64,000 nucleotides of DNA, from the NCBI GenBank assembly GCA_949948735.1, contig CATLGV010000010.1, forward strand, positions 1 through 64,000. Direction: 5' to 3'. Source of the DNA: an uncultured Lachnospiraceae bacterium. GTDB lineage: Bacteria > Bacillota > Clostridia > Lachnospirales > Lachnospiraceae. Shown in pieces: positions 41,953-50,624 of this stretch (position 1 is its first letter; the number at the start of each line of letters is the position of its first letter). The translations under genes and the position numbers were made by a program. The notes beneath the pieces were generated by a model that did no database searches, was not told where the DNA came from, and was given only the letters and a program-made list of their open reading frames with translations.

Positions 41953-42980
41953 AAGCCCTCCTTTTTCAAGTGATTACCGTCTAAAGGCCCCCTTTTCAGG
42001 GAACTGCCTTCGGCTTTGTAGATTTCCATAATGATATTCTCCAGCGGGATATTGGATATGTTGATATCCACCATATTTTCCGCGTCAATATGGCGCAGCG
42101 CGTCGTTAATTTTCATTATGCCGGTGTCCACCTCGAGCTTTACGTGCCCGCCGTTTTGTTTCAGGACGGTGATGCCCGCAAGCTGCGGCAGCACCGCCTC
42201 CTCATGCAGCTTCAGCTCCACGATTTTCTTATTTAAGTAGTGATATTTGAGGTGCGTCATCGAATCATCCAGTACAATTTTGCCGTTGTTGACAATAACG
42301 ATGCGTTTGCAGAGCTTTTCGATGTCGCCGACGTCGTGGCTGGTCAGGAAAATCGTCGTGTGAAGCTCTTTATTCATCTGCTTGATTAACGAGCGGATGT
42401 TTTCTTTTACGACCGGGTCAAGGCCGATGGTCGGTTCATCTAAAAATAACACCCGTGGTTTATGGATGAGCGAGGCTGCCAGCTCACAGCGGATGCGTTG
42501 TCCCAGTGACAGGCTGCGTACCGGCGTATTGATAAAGGCGTCCAGCTCGAAAATCTCCGAAAGCTCCCGGATGCGTGCTTCCGCCTCTGCGTCCGGGAGG
42601 TCATAAATCGCGCCGAAAAACCGGAAATTGTCGTAGGGCGTTAAATGTGTCCAGAGCTGCTCCTTCTGGCCGAATACGGTACCGATTTGATAGGCGAGCT
42701 GCTTTCTCTTTTTGGACGGGTCGATGCCCAGAACCTTCACAGCGCCGTCATCCGGGTAGAGAATCCCCGTCAGCATCTTGATGGTCGTGCTTTTTCCCGC
42801 GCCGTTGGGGCCGATAAAGGCAAGCATTTCGCCCTCCTCCACCGTGAAGGAAATCCGGTCGACTGCGTGCACTGCCTCTGTCTGCGGGTGGAATATGGCT
42901 TTGAGACTGCCCTGCAGTCCCTTTTCCTTTCGCTTTACCCGAAAGGTTTTGGATAAATTTTCCGCTTCGATTACATTCAT
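41949..42980 (-). CDS. ABC exporter ATP-binding protein (CcmA/NatA-like)
   Basis: A 343-residue ATPase. It starts MNVIEAENLSKTFRVKRKEK, with Walker A GPNGAGKSTT, VFGQKEQLW, signature LSLGQRIRCELAASL (LSLGQ instead of LSGGQ), Walker B VLFLDEPTIGLD and a C-terminal ~90-residue domain typical of this family. The start at 42980 has GGAGG eight bases before it. It is the first structural gene of the exporter and lies 42 bases after an attenuator, so all three genes should be induced together. Confidence 0.9.
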   Translation of the reverse strand: MNVIEAENLSKTFRVKRKEKGLQGSLKAIFHPQTEAVHAVDRISFTVEEGEMLAFIGPNGAGKSTTIKMLTGILYPDDGAVKVLGIDPSKKRKQLAYQIGTVFGQKEQLWTHLTPYDNFRFFGAIYDLPDAEAEARIRELSEIFELDAFINTPVRSLSLGQRIRCELAASLIHKPRVLFLDEPTIGLDPVVKENIRSLIKQMNKELHTTIFLTSHDVGDIEKLCKRIVIVNNGKIVLDDSMTHLKYHYLNKKIVELKLHEEAVLPQLAGITVLKQNGGHVKLEVDTGIMKINDALRHIDAENMVDINISNIPLENIIMEIYKAEGSSLKRGPLDGNHLKKEGL

Positions 42981-43021
42981 TGGAAACGCCTCCTTTGCTG
43001 TTTTTCTTCCAAATGCGGATA

Positions 43022-43126
43022 CAAAAAGAGCCGCGATGTTACATGCATCTGGGTGCATATACCATGCGGCTCTTAAAAATCCCGATTACCGCACGGCCAA
43101 AAGACCTTTCGTCTTACGGCCATGCG
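43022..43126 (-). promoter_or_regulatory. Transcription attenuator of the ABC exporter operon
   Basis: Read on the minus strand there are four segments. Segment 1 (43126-43118) pairs with segment 2 (43098-43090), 9 bp plus an inner AAGAC/GTCTT stem. Segment 2 (43096-43088) can instead pair with segment 3 (43070-43062), nine contiguous pairs including two wobbles. Segment 3 (43074-43066, AAGAGCCGC) pairs with segment 4 (43034-43026, GCGGCTCTT) to make a terminator followed by five T. 2:3 pairing blocks the terminator. The leader peptide gene ends 19 bases before segment 1, the arrangement of ribosome-mediated attenuation. Confidence 0.8.
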
Positions 43127-43144
43127 CGCGGCTGTCTGCCGGCA

Positions 43145-43222
43145 TCAGGCTGTGACCGTAATCTGAAAAATCTGCGAAATCTGCTGCATAATCGAAAAAT
43201 ATAGCGTGTGGTTTGGATACAT
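43145..43222 (-). CDS. Leader peptide for attenuation of the ABC exporter
   Basis: A 25-residue open reading frame starting MYPNHTLYFS and ending FQITVTA, with AGGGGGA eight bases before the ATG. It sits between a probable promoter region and the 1:2/2:3/3:4 attenuator of the exporter operon. There is no run of a single amino acid, so it is not an amino-acid biosynthesis leader. It more likely works by drug-dependent ribosome stalling, as known for leader peptides of resistance ABC genes and erm genes. The C-terminal FQITVTA would be the natural stall region (inference). Confidence 0.7.
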   Translation of the reverse strand: MYPNHTLYFSIMQQISQIFQITVTA

Positions 43223-43427
43223 ACGTCTATCCCCCTGAGTAAATTTTGAATAGAATATCACAGAAAAATGAAAAAGGCAAGTTTTTTTGAAACGGAAAAG
43301 GCACATGCGTTTTGAAACGGAAAGGCACATGCGGAAGATGCGTGCGGATACGGGGCCTGCAGACGGCATACTGTTTCAGGTAAAAGCATATATTGGAAGC
43401 AGAATGACAAAGATGCGGTAGGTGCGT

Positions 43428-44141
43428 ATGAGTGGAAATAAAAGCCAAAATGCGACAAAAATCCTTGCGGTTCTGCTGGTGCTTGCAATGGCGGTGCTTG
43501 CACGGGAATCAACACAGTTTGCAAGCGTTTTAGAGGAGCATGCGGCGGGAGGAGCGGCGCCGGTTACGGTGGTAATTGATGCAGGGCACGGAGGTATAGA
43601 TCCCGGGAAGGTCGGCGTCAACGGCGCGCTGGAGAAGGATATAAACCTTGCGATTGCGCTGAAGCTGGAGGAGAACCTCCGGGAGCAGGGGATTCGTGTG
43701 GTGATGACAAGGACGGACGATAACGGCCTGTATAAGGAAAGCGATACAAATAAGAAGGTACATGATATGAAAAACCGGCTGACAATCATTGAGGAAGCCA
43801 GGCCCGTGATCGCGGTAAGCATTCATCAGAACAGCTATCCCGACGCCTCCATCAGCGGCGTGCAGGTGTTCTATTATAAGGACTCCGCCAAGAGCAGGGA
43901 GGCGGCGGAAATCATGCAGCGGCAGTTGATTAGGACGCTCAGGCCCGAGAAGGAACGGGAGGCAAAAGATAACGGGAGCTATTATCTTTTGAAAAAGACG
44001 TCCGTGCCGATTGTGATTGTGGAGTGCGCTTTTATGAGTAATCCCAGGGAGGCGGAGCTTTTGACGCAGGAAGCGTATCAGGAACAGGTTGCGTGGGCTG
44101 TTTATATGGGGATCATGCAGTACATCAACCGGCAGCAGTAG
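43428..44141 (+). CDS. cwlD: N-acetylmuramoyl-L-alanine amidase CwlD
   Basis: A 237-residue Amidase_3 enzyme. An N-terminal membrane/signal segment (about 10-27) is followed by VVIDAGHGGIDPGKVG (zinc His), NLAIALKLEENL, VSIHQNSYPD (zinc His) and VECAFMSNPREAELL (catalytic Glu). CwlD makes the muramic-delta-lactam of spore cortex together with PdaA, so it is a marker for sporulation. ATG 43428 is chosen; an in-frame GTG at 43422 is possible. Confidence 0.9.
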   Translation: MSGNKSQNATKILAVLLVLAMAVLARESTQFASVLEEHAAGGAAPVTVVIDAGHGGIDPGKVGVNGALEKDINLAIALKLEENLREQGIRVVMTRTDDNGLYKESDTNKKVHDMKNRLTIIEEARPVIAVSIHQNSYPDASISGVQVFYYKDSAKSREAAEIMQRQLIRTLRPEKEREAKDNGSYYLLKKTSVPIVIVECAFMSNPREAELLTQEAYQEQVAWAVYMGIMQYINRQQ

Positions 44142-44320
44142 CGCGCTGCCGCTTTGGCAGGCTTTGCTGTGGCTGCTTTTCATGTTGTACTTCGTTTCTG
44201 CGCTTTTGCGCCGACAACGGTATTCCGGTTTATTTTATGCGCAACCGTGTTTTTTGTGTTGAAATCCTTCACTTTTTATGTAAAAATAAATAATATAAAA
44301 TGGATAGAGAGGGAAGGATT

Positions 44321-45379
44321 ATGGGAAAAAGAACTGGGAAGCTGAAGTACAGAATCGGGTGCGCCGCGTTGATTGCCGCTGCCGCGGTAATGATTTTTGG
44401 CGAAAGCAGCAAGGCTGCGGAGGAGGAGCAGGTGCCTCGTGAGAATGTGTATCGCAGCGAGCTGACCAATGAATGGATCGACATAAGCCTGCAGAATCAA
44501 CGGCCGGTGGCGATTATGGTTGATAACGAGAAATGGGCGCTTCCGCATTTCGGGCTGACGGAGGCGGATGTCGTGTACGAGATGATGAACAGCACGGCGA
44601 ACGGACGTATCACGCGTCTGATGGCGGTTGTCAAGGACTGGGAGAAAATCACGCGGTTTGGCAATATCCGGAGTGCGAGACCGACCAATATTATGCTTGC
44701 GGCAGAATGGAACGCGGTTCTGTGCCATGACGGAGGGCCGTTCTATATTAACGACTGGATTGCAAAGGATTATTCCGCCAATCTGAGCGCGGGCTTTTCC
44801 CGCATACCAAACGGCAAGCGGATAGAATATACGGAGTATATCTGCACGGGAGAGCTGAGCAGGCGTTTCCAGGCAGCCGGTTACAGCAAGGAGTACAATG
44901 CGTTTTATCCCGGAAGGCATTTTGTTTTTTCCGAGACGGAGACGGACTTGTCGGCGCATCCGGCGGCAAGGGCATGTACGCGGATAGAGCTGCCCTTCCC
45001 GCATAATCAGTCGAAGCTGGTATATAATGCGGCGACGGGAACATATGACTATTATGAATACGGACAGGCGCACACGGATCCCCTGCACAACAATGCGCCG
45101 CTTACATTCAAGAACCTGTTCATACAGGATACGACGTTTGCACAGCTGGATGAGAACGGGTATATGATCTACAATGCGATTGACTTTGGCCGTTCCGGCT
45201 ATTATATCACGAACGGAAGGATGATTGAAGTGGTGTGGGCAAAGCTTGGGGAAAATCTGCCGACCATTTATATTGATAAGCTGACGGGACAGGTGGTGGA
45301 AATCAATACCGGGAAGACCTACATCGCGCTGGTGCCCTCCGACGTATGGGCGGATATTGTTATCAGCGGCACGCCGTAA
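44321..45379 (+). CDS. DUF3048 family protein (YerB-like)
   Basis: A 352-residue exported protein. A signal or anchor segment (about 13-29) is followed by RPVAIMVDNEKWALPHFGL, VYEMMNSTANGRITRLMAV, GNIRSARPTNIMLAAEW and NAIDFGRSGYYITNGRMIEV, matching DUF3048 (YerB). Function unknown; outside-facing. GGGAAGGA precedes ATG 44321, which is preferred over an in-frame ATG seven codons upstream. Confidence 0.87.
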   Translation: MGKRTGKLKYRIGCAALIAAAAVMIFGESSKAAEEEQVPRENVYRSELTNEWIDISLQNQRPVAIMVDNEKWALPHFGLTEADVVYEMMNSTANGRITRLMAVVKDWEKITRFGNIRSARPTNIMLAAEWNAVLCHDGGPFYINDWIAKDYSANLSAGFSRIPNGKRIEYTEYICTGELSRRFQAAGYSKEYNAFYPGRHFVFSETETDLSAHPAARACTRIELPFPHNQSKLVYNAATGTYDYYEYGQAHTDPLHNNAPLTFKNLFIQDTTFAQLDENGYMIYNAIDFGRSGYYITNGRMIEVVWAKLGENLPTIYIDKLTGQVVEINTGKTYIALVPSDVWADIVISGTP

Positions 45380-45399
45380 GGAAAGCGGGGAACCGGTTT

Positions 45400-45588
45400 A
45401 TGGGAGAAGGGTACTTTGAGGAGGCGCTGTCGAATTTTACAAAGGATTTTGCCTACGGCGGCGCCATCCGTCATCTGGTAGATCACGGTTATACGGTGGA
45501 CAGGATTGTCAGGGAGTTTGATTACCCGATATCAAGAGACGCCATAGAGAAAATCGTGAATCAATATCTTGTGGAAAAAGGCGAATGA
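45400..45588 (+). CDS. Small hypothetical protein
   Basis: A 62-residue protein starting MGEGYFEEALSNFTKDFAYG, with HLVDHGYTVDRIVREFDYPI followed by a helical C terminus. The pattern (helix, then GYTVDRIVREFDYP-SRDAIEKIV) is like a small helix-turn-helix or resolvase-type module. It lies 20 bases after the DUF3048 gene and is probably co-transcribed. No function can be assigned; the ribosome binding site is weak (GCGGGG). Confidence 0.65.
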   Translation: MGEGYFEEALSNFTKDFAYGGAIRHLVDHGYTVDRIVREFDYPISRDAIEKIVNQYLVEKGE

Positions 45589-45666
45589 GACTACTATTTT
45601 AACATAATGCACAAAAATAAAGTATTTTTTCTGGATGTAATTCCGATAATTCGTGGAACAAACTGG

Positions 45667-45775
45667 TTGTTTGCGCGCTGAAAGTGTGATATTATAAGTG
45701 TGCAATAGTGCATATCGGTAAATATCCCCGATTGGCAGCGGCATATGCCCGCGTCAACCGGAGGTATTCATAAGA
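45667..45775 (+). promoter_or_regulatory. Promoter and structured leader of the XrtG locus
   Basis: TTGTTT (45667-45672) and TATTAT (45690-45695) are 17 bases apart. The ~90-base leader that follows can form two hairpins, ATCGG/CCGAT and GCGGCAT/ATGCCCGC. It ends with a string at 45744-45766 that matches one arm of the inverted repeat at 24740-24762 at 19 of 23 positions. No known riboswitch class was recognised. Confidence 0.5.
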
Positions 45776-45788
45776 GGAACAAAAGGAA

Positions 45789-48188
45789 TTGAATGGCAAA
45801 GGGAAGAATGGCCGGCTGCAGGGGCTGATAAGATGCATTGTGGCAGTTGTGTGCTCCGCGGGCATTGCGGCGGCTGTCGCGTATGTCCTGCTCAAGACGG
45901 GACTGCATTTACAGGCAAGCGATTTGTATGAACAATTATATAAGCTGGATGTAGCCGGGGAAGCGATGCAGGGGGAGACGTCTTTTCTGTATACAGAGCG
46001 CTGGTATAACGGATACGAGATTTTTCGTTATTCTTCTCCGGTAAGCTATATGCTTGTCAACGGACTGATGAGAATTTTCTCCGCAGACATACATGCCGGT
46101 ATCTGCCTGTTTTACGGTGTGCTGGTGTTTGTATCCCAGATGGGATTTTTCCTGTTTGGCATCCGCCAGCGCAGGATGACGGCGGCTTTTCTTACGGGAA
46201 CCGCGTTCCTGTTTCTGCCCTCCACGCTCGACATGGTACTGATGCAGGGCAGCCTTGATTTAAATATGGGCTTTTTCATGGCGCCGCTGCTGCTGTTTGT
46301 GCTCCATGACTTTGTGAAATGGAGGCACAGATGGGAGATTGTTCCGCTTTCTGTGCTGTTTGCCCTTTTGACGGCGACGCATTATGTGCTGGCGGTTGTG
46401 GTCGGCATTGTTGTACTGGTTTATCTGATTTTTTACGGGATTGCCAATAAGTCGTGGCGGTTTGAATGCGCCGCTGCGGGCGATTTACTGTTTGTCTATA
46501 TAGCAATGGGCTATTTTCTGTATCCGGCGGTATCCGGCGGACTGCTGTCCGGCGTCCATACACAGCCGGAGAATGCGGCTGCATTTGTGGGCGTCCCGGT
46601 GCTGGTGATTGCGGTGCTTGGGCTGATAACGGCTGACAGAAGCCGCAGCGCAGGCTTCTTACTTACAATAACAGGTGTACTTCTTTCTTTTGATTTTATG
46701 GAACCCGTGGTGCGGCTGATACCGACCGCGGCCTTGCGCAGGACCAGCTGGTATCTGATGGTCTGCCTTGTGATTTGCATGATTACGCTGCTGTGCTGGC
46801 AGCGGCTCCGGCTGATTTTCCTTGTATTGATGCTGGGGGTGCTTGTATGCTCCGGATTTTCCGGGGATTTCTTTGCGCGAAACAGCGGAAGCGTGATTGC
46901 GCGGGAGGAGTCGAAGGTGCAGACATATCTGCTGGAGGAGGCGGCCGCGTATACGGATAACAGGGTGGCGCTGATTGACATGTCGACGCTGGGCGCTTTT
47001 CCGCAGTGGTATTTTGCGGTCAGAGACATTGATTCAATGTCGGGCTGGGATTTGGAGAACGCGCTGACGGTGGAAAACCTGATGCATGTCAACGAGGCCT
47101 TTGCAGATGGATTTTATGATTATATGTTTGACCGTCTGCGGCTCTACGGAAACGATGTGGTGATTGTCCTGCGGGAGCTGATACCTGCCGCGGGTGACTA
47201 TAAGGTGATGCTCGACTACGCCGCGCGCAGCGGATATGCGGTTGTGGCAGAGAACGATAAGGCAGTTGTGCTCAAGGAAGCAGCTGTCAACAGTACATAT
47301 GGTGTGATTACGCATTACAAGAATCTTGCGATAGGCGATTACGCCGCGCAAATCGCTTATATCTACCCTTCCTTCGGATGGGGAAGAAGCAGTGTGATCG
47401 AAGACTATACAATAGAAGAGCTGGCGCAGTATGAGAAGCTGTACCTGTCCGGATTTACATATCGGGATAAGGAAAAGGCGGAGAATATGCTCCGGGAGCT
47501 TTCCGGCAAAGGCGTGGACATTTACATCGATATGCAGCATATACCGGTGAATGTGCTTTCCGGCAAGGATGAATTCCTGGGGATTTACGCGCAGTTTGTG
47601 CAGTTTACGGAAGTGTTCCCGATTCTGAGCAATGATAACGGCAATGAGTTTAAGCTGGACTTTAAGGGAGGCGGCTACGCCGTTTGGGATACAGTCTATA
47701 TTTCGGGCTGCGACCGGGTCCTGAAGGAAGCTGCGTATGACGACAAGAGCCATCTGACCTATCTGGGGCAGAGCAAGGATCCTAATATTACCTTTATGGG
47801 CTTTAATCTTGTTTACTACTATCTGACAACCCATAATCCGGATTTGAGGCGTTTTTTGGATGAAGCGATGGGGCTTTCATCCGAGGATCTGCCAGACCCG
47901 GAGATTGTACCGATAAAAATAGAAAAGACACCGGGCCGGCTTGTGGTGAGCACATCCTCTGACAAGGTAAACTGCAATCTGGCGTCTGTGGAGGCGTTGG
48001 AGCCGGACAGAATCGTCACGACGGAGGAGAGCTTGTGGGTTGTAAATCAGGGCGATACGGTATTGCGCATTGCTTTCCCGGGACGCAGGGAAGGCCTTGT
48101 GATGAGTATAGCGGGACTGATAGGGCTTGCCATTATATGGATTACCGTATATGTGGTGCTGGAAAGCAGTACAAGGTCGGAACTATAG
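45789..48188 (+). CDS. Polytopic membrane protein of the XrtG locus, PTPS-related family
   Basis: A 799-residue membrane protein. It has about 11 N-terminal membrane segments up to residue ~360, then a large extracytoplasmic domain (about 365-770) and a final membrane segment (about 777-796). The layout matches the family named 6-pyruvoyl-tetrahydropterin-synthase-related in XrtG loci, and resembles GT-C fold transferases, though no catalytic DxD was confirmed. TTG 45789 is the only available start before the first membrane segment; AAGAGG precedes it. It opens the exosortase operon and may be the lipid-linked sugar transferase or polymer assembly factor of the system (inference). Confidence 0.75.
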   Translation: MNGKGKNGRLQGLIRCIVAVVCSAGIAAAVAYVLLKTGLHLQASDLYEQLYKLDVAGEAMQGETSFLYTERWYNGYEIFRYSSPVSYMLVNGLMRIFSADIHAGICLFYGVLVFVSQMGFFLFGIRQRRMTAAFLTGTAFLFLPSTLDMVLMQGSLDLNMGFFMAPLLLFVLHDFVKWRHRWEIVPLSVLFALLTATHYVLAVVVGIVVLVYLIFYGIANKSWRFECAAAGDLLFVYIAMGYFLYPAVSGGLLSGVHTQPENAAAFVGVPVLVIAVLGLITADRSRSAGFLLTITGVLLSFDFMEPVVRLIPTAALRRTSWYLMVCLVICMITLLCWQRLRLIFLVLMLGVLVCSGFSGDFFARNSGSVIAREESKVQTYLLEEAAAYTDNRVALIDMSTLGAFPQWYFAVRDIDSMSGWDLENALTVENLMHVNEAFADGFYDYMFDRLRLYGNDVVIVLRELIPAAGDYKVMLDYAARSGYAVVAENDKAVVLKEAAVNSTYGVITHYKNLAIGDYAAQIAYIYPSFGWGRSSVIEDYTIEELAQYEKLYLSGFTYRDKEKAENMLRELSGKGVDIYIDMQHIPVNVLSGKDEFLGIYAQFVQFTEVFPILSNDNGNEFKLDFKGGGYAVWDTVYISGCDRVLKEAAYDDKSHLTYLGQSKDPNITFMGFNLVYYYLTTHNPDLRRFLDEAMGLSSEDLPDPEIVPIKIEKTPGRLVVSTSSDKVNCNLASVEALEPDRIVTTEESLWVVNQGDTVLRIAFPGRREGLVMSIAGLIGLAIIWITVYVVLESSTRSEL

Positions 48189-48221
48189 GTATTGTTTATA
48201 TAAGAAATGGAGGAGAGTACA

Positions 48222-49559
48222 ATGAAGAGAAGTGGTAAGAAATTGATGCTGGCATCGCTGATGTCCGCCGCATTGATCTGCTCAAATATGAGCTTCGTGT
48301 ATGCGACGGAGCAGGTGCCGGCGGAGGTTTCGGAGAGCGAGCCTTCTCAGGAGGCCGGGGCGCAGGATGAGGTACAGCCGGAGGCTCCTGAGCAGGAGGA
48401 ATCCCAGGAGCAGACAGTACCGGAAAGCGTGACGGCGCCGGAGCAGGAAGACACAGACAACACGGAGACGCAGCCGGAGACCTCTGAGCAGGAGGAATCT
48501 CAGGAGCAGACAGCGCCGGAAAGCGCGGCGCAGCCGGAGACCTCTGAGCAGGAGGGAACCGGAGAGGAAGACGCCGGGGTGGATGAGACGGAGCTGGAAA
48601 GCGAGTCCGGCACAGAGGAGGAAACCGAGGAAGCGTCGGTGGAAGAGATTTTGTTTGTGGATAAAAATGGCAATGAGCTGCTTCCTTCTTCTTTAGTCGG
48701 CCAGGAGTATGATTTGGTTGCGGAGAGCTACGACGGAGAGCTGAACGTGATCAAGAAATACGCGGAGTCCGAGGAATATGAGGCAAATGTCATTATGGAC
48801 AGCTATGTGGACGAGGACGGCAATCTGGTTATTTTAATCAGCCAGGGCGCCCCAAAAGAGGAGGAAACTGCGGTGTCCCTGAAGCTGAACGCATCTGGCA
48901 TCGGCGATGCGCCGGCGGTTGACGGAAGCTTTACCGGATGGGACGATATTCCGGCTTCTTATGAATTTAACTGGAACAAACCCGACGCATGGGTGGACGG
49001 CGAGCACTATACAGAGACGAACAGCACGGATGTGCGCCACGAGATGAAGCTCTACAGCGACGGTGAGAATGTATACCTGAAGGTGGTTTTTGCAAGAGAA
49101 TTCAAAAACGGGCAGGTAGCCAACGGAAACGACTACCAGTTCTGGATTGACAACCAGCAGATGGCGGCGTATCAGGTAGAGTGGCCGGACGGCACTTCTC
49201 TCTCCAACAGCAATGCGGAGCCGGGGACTTATCAGGTTGATGTCAGACACAGAGACAGCTCATGGTCGTATGTGCTGACGGACGGTGCGGTTGCTTACTA
49301 CCATGTAAACGAGGATAATCTGAATAATGAGCTGGAGCTCAAGATCCCGATGTCCGAGTTCGTAAAGCAGAATCCGAATATTGATTTGGACAATTACAAT
49401 ATGATTTCATTCTTTACGCCGAATCTGATGCAGGATAAGATATCGACGGCGGGCGCTTCCACGGGAGCGGTTCCGTTTGCGGCTGCCGCGTTTTTGGTGG
49501 TACCCGTAAGCTACATAGTGTTGAAAAAGAAAAAGGAAGGGGAATTGGCACTGGCATGA
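48222..49559 (+). CDS. Firmicu-CTERM surface protein, predicted XrtG substrate
   Basis: A 445-residue secreted protein. The signal peptide (about 1-29, ends FVYAT) is followed by a ~110-residue Glu/Pro/Gln-rich region with three imperfect repeats around PETSEQEESQEQTAPES, then a beta-rich domain (about 230-410) with FTGWDDIPASYEFNW typical of CBM9-like modules in this family. The C terminus is the sorting tail: TGAVPFAAAAFLVVPVSYIV then KKKKEGELALA, a Firmicu-CTERM type signal (polar motif, membrane helix, basic end). GGAGGAG precedes ATG 48222. It overlaps the next gene by four bases. It is likely the resident substrate of the exosortase encoded 460 bases downstream. Confidence 0.85.
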   Translation: MKRSGKKLMLASLMSAALICSNMSFVYATEQVPAEVSESEPSQEAGAQDEVQPEAPEQEESQEQTVPESVTAPEQEDTDNTETQPETSEQEESQEQTAPESAAQPETSEQEGTGEEDAGVDETELESESGTEEETEEASVEEILFVDKNGNELLPSSLVGQEYDLVAESYDGELNVIKKYAESEEYEANVIMDSYVDEDGNLVILISQGAPKEEETAVSLKLNASGIGDAPAVDGSFTGWDDIPASYEFNWNKPDAWVDGEHYTETNSTDVRHEMKLYSDGENVYLKVVFAREFKNGQVANGNDYQFWIDNQQMAAYQVEWPDGTSLSNSNAEPGTYQVDVRHRDSSWSYVLTDGAVAYYHVNEDNLNNELELKIPMSEFVKQNPNIDLDNYNMISFFTPNLMQDKISTAGASTGAVPFAAAAFLVVPVSYIVLKKKKEGELALA

Positions 49560-50026
49560 GAGAAAAGCATGAGGCATATTCGTATCATGTAACCTTCAAT
49601 GCAATGCATAATCTGGTTTTAGACAATCCCAAAAGCATGCATGCCCATACGTTTCGTGTGGGCTTGTATGTTACGGAAAAACAGGATGATCATCCTGTTT
49701 TTTTGAATAATGAGAGACTTCTTGCGGATTACTTTGAGCGATACCGCGGGATACGTCTGAATGAGATTCATCCCTTTGTGGAGACGCTTCCGACGCTTGA
49801 GAATATGGCGGAGATTTTCTATGAGGAGCTGAAGCCGATATTTGAAGGCAACGGAATGCATCTTGTCGCATTGGAAATCGGCGACAGCCCTATATCGATA
49901 TACTGTGTCGGGGAACGGCTGCTGCTGGGTGATGTGTTCGGGCTGGTAAAAACGGAGGAGATGACGGCGTACTGCGAGCGGGTGCGCGAACGGTATAGAA
50001 GCCTGGGAGAGGGTGCAAATGATTAG
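49556..50026 (+). CDS. QueD/PTPS-like protein of the XrtG locus, copy 1
   Basis: A 156-residue protein of the 6-pyruvoyl-tetrahydropterin synthase fold. Zinc ligands are recognisable as His in SYHVTFNAMHN and the HxH in SMHAHTFRV; a glutamate occurs in LEIGDSP. The catalytic Cys that precedes HGH in QueD is missing, so it is probably not a queuosine enzyme. The family is a standing member of XrtG loci. The ATG overlaps the stop of the surface protein gene (ATGA), implying coupled expression. Confidence 0.8.
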   Translation: MREKHEAYSYHVTFNAMHNLVLDNPKSMHAHTFRVGLYVTEKQDDHPVFLNNERLLADYFERYRGIRLNEIHPFVETLPTLENMAEIFYEELKPIFEGNGMHLVALEIGDSPISIYCVGERLLLGDVFGLVKTEEMTAYCERVRERYRSLGEGAND

Positions 50027-50624
50027 AGCGATAGTGATTTTCGTACTGTTTTTGGTCTGGATTTATATCCTGACGATTTTCAAGCGCAGAAAGCTGGAAT
50101 TTTTTTACTTCCTTGTGGGAAGCGTAGGCACATTTTTGTTTTCGTTTGCCGTATTCAGAAATATTATGACGCAGATTATGACCAGGCTGACCTGCTACCT
50201 GACGGGGCTTCTGGGAAATGCGCTGGGAATCTTTAAGGCGTATACAAGCCATGCAATTCTCTTTATAGAGAATGCGGACGGCCCGATTTCGCTTTATGTT
50301 GACTTTGAGTGCGGCGGCGTGATTGAGATACTGGTATTTATCTCGCTTGTATTCTTTTTTGCGGTTTACAGCACAAAGGAAAAGCTTTTGATTTCTCTGG
50401 CGGGCATTCTGTGGATTGTCGCGGCGAATATTATCCGGCTGTTTTCGATATGCGTTATTATTAACAAGTTTGGCAACGAGTCCTACTATGTCGCGCATAC
50501 GATTGTCGGGAGACTGATTTTCTATGCACTTTCCATTATTTTGTATTTCTATGTTTTTACGAGGGCACAGATTCGAAAGCAGCGCGTAGGAGAATTTGGT
50601 TATGATAACGAAGATAATAAGTAA
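50019..50624 (+). CDS. xrtG: Exosortase family protein XrtG
   Basis: A 201-residue integral membrane protein with about five to six helices. The exosortase catalytic triad is recognisable: Cys in DFECGGVIEIL, Arg in ANIIRLFSI and His in YVAHTIVGR. The length and context match XrtG of Gram-positive bacteria. By analogy to archaeosortase/exosortase enzymes it cleaves the C-terminal sorting signal of its target and may transfer it to a lipid or glycan. ATG 50019 follows GAGAGGG and overlaps the previous gene by eight bases. Confidence 0.88.
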   Translation: MIRAIVIFVLFLVWIYILTIFKRRKLEFFYFLVGSVGTFLFSFAVFRNIMTQIMTRLTCYLTGLLGNALGIFKAYTSHAILFIENADGPISLYVDFECGGVIEILVFISLVFFFAVYSTKEKLLISLAGILWIVAANIIRLFSICVIINKFGNESYYVAHTIVGRLIFYALSIILYFYVFTRAQIRKQRVGEFGYDNEDNK

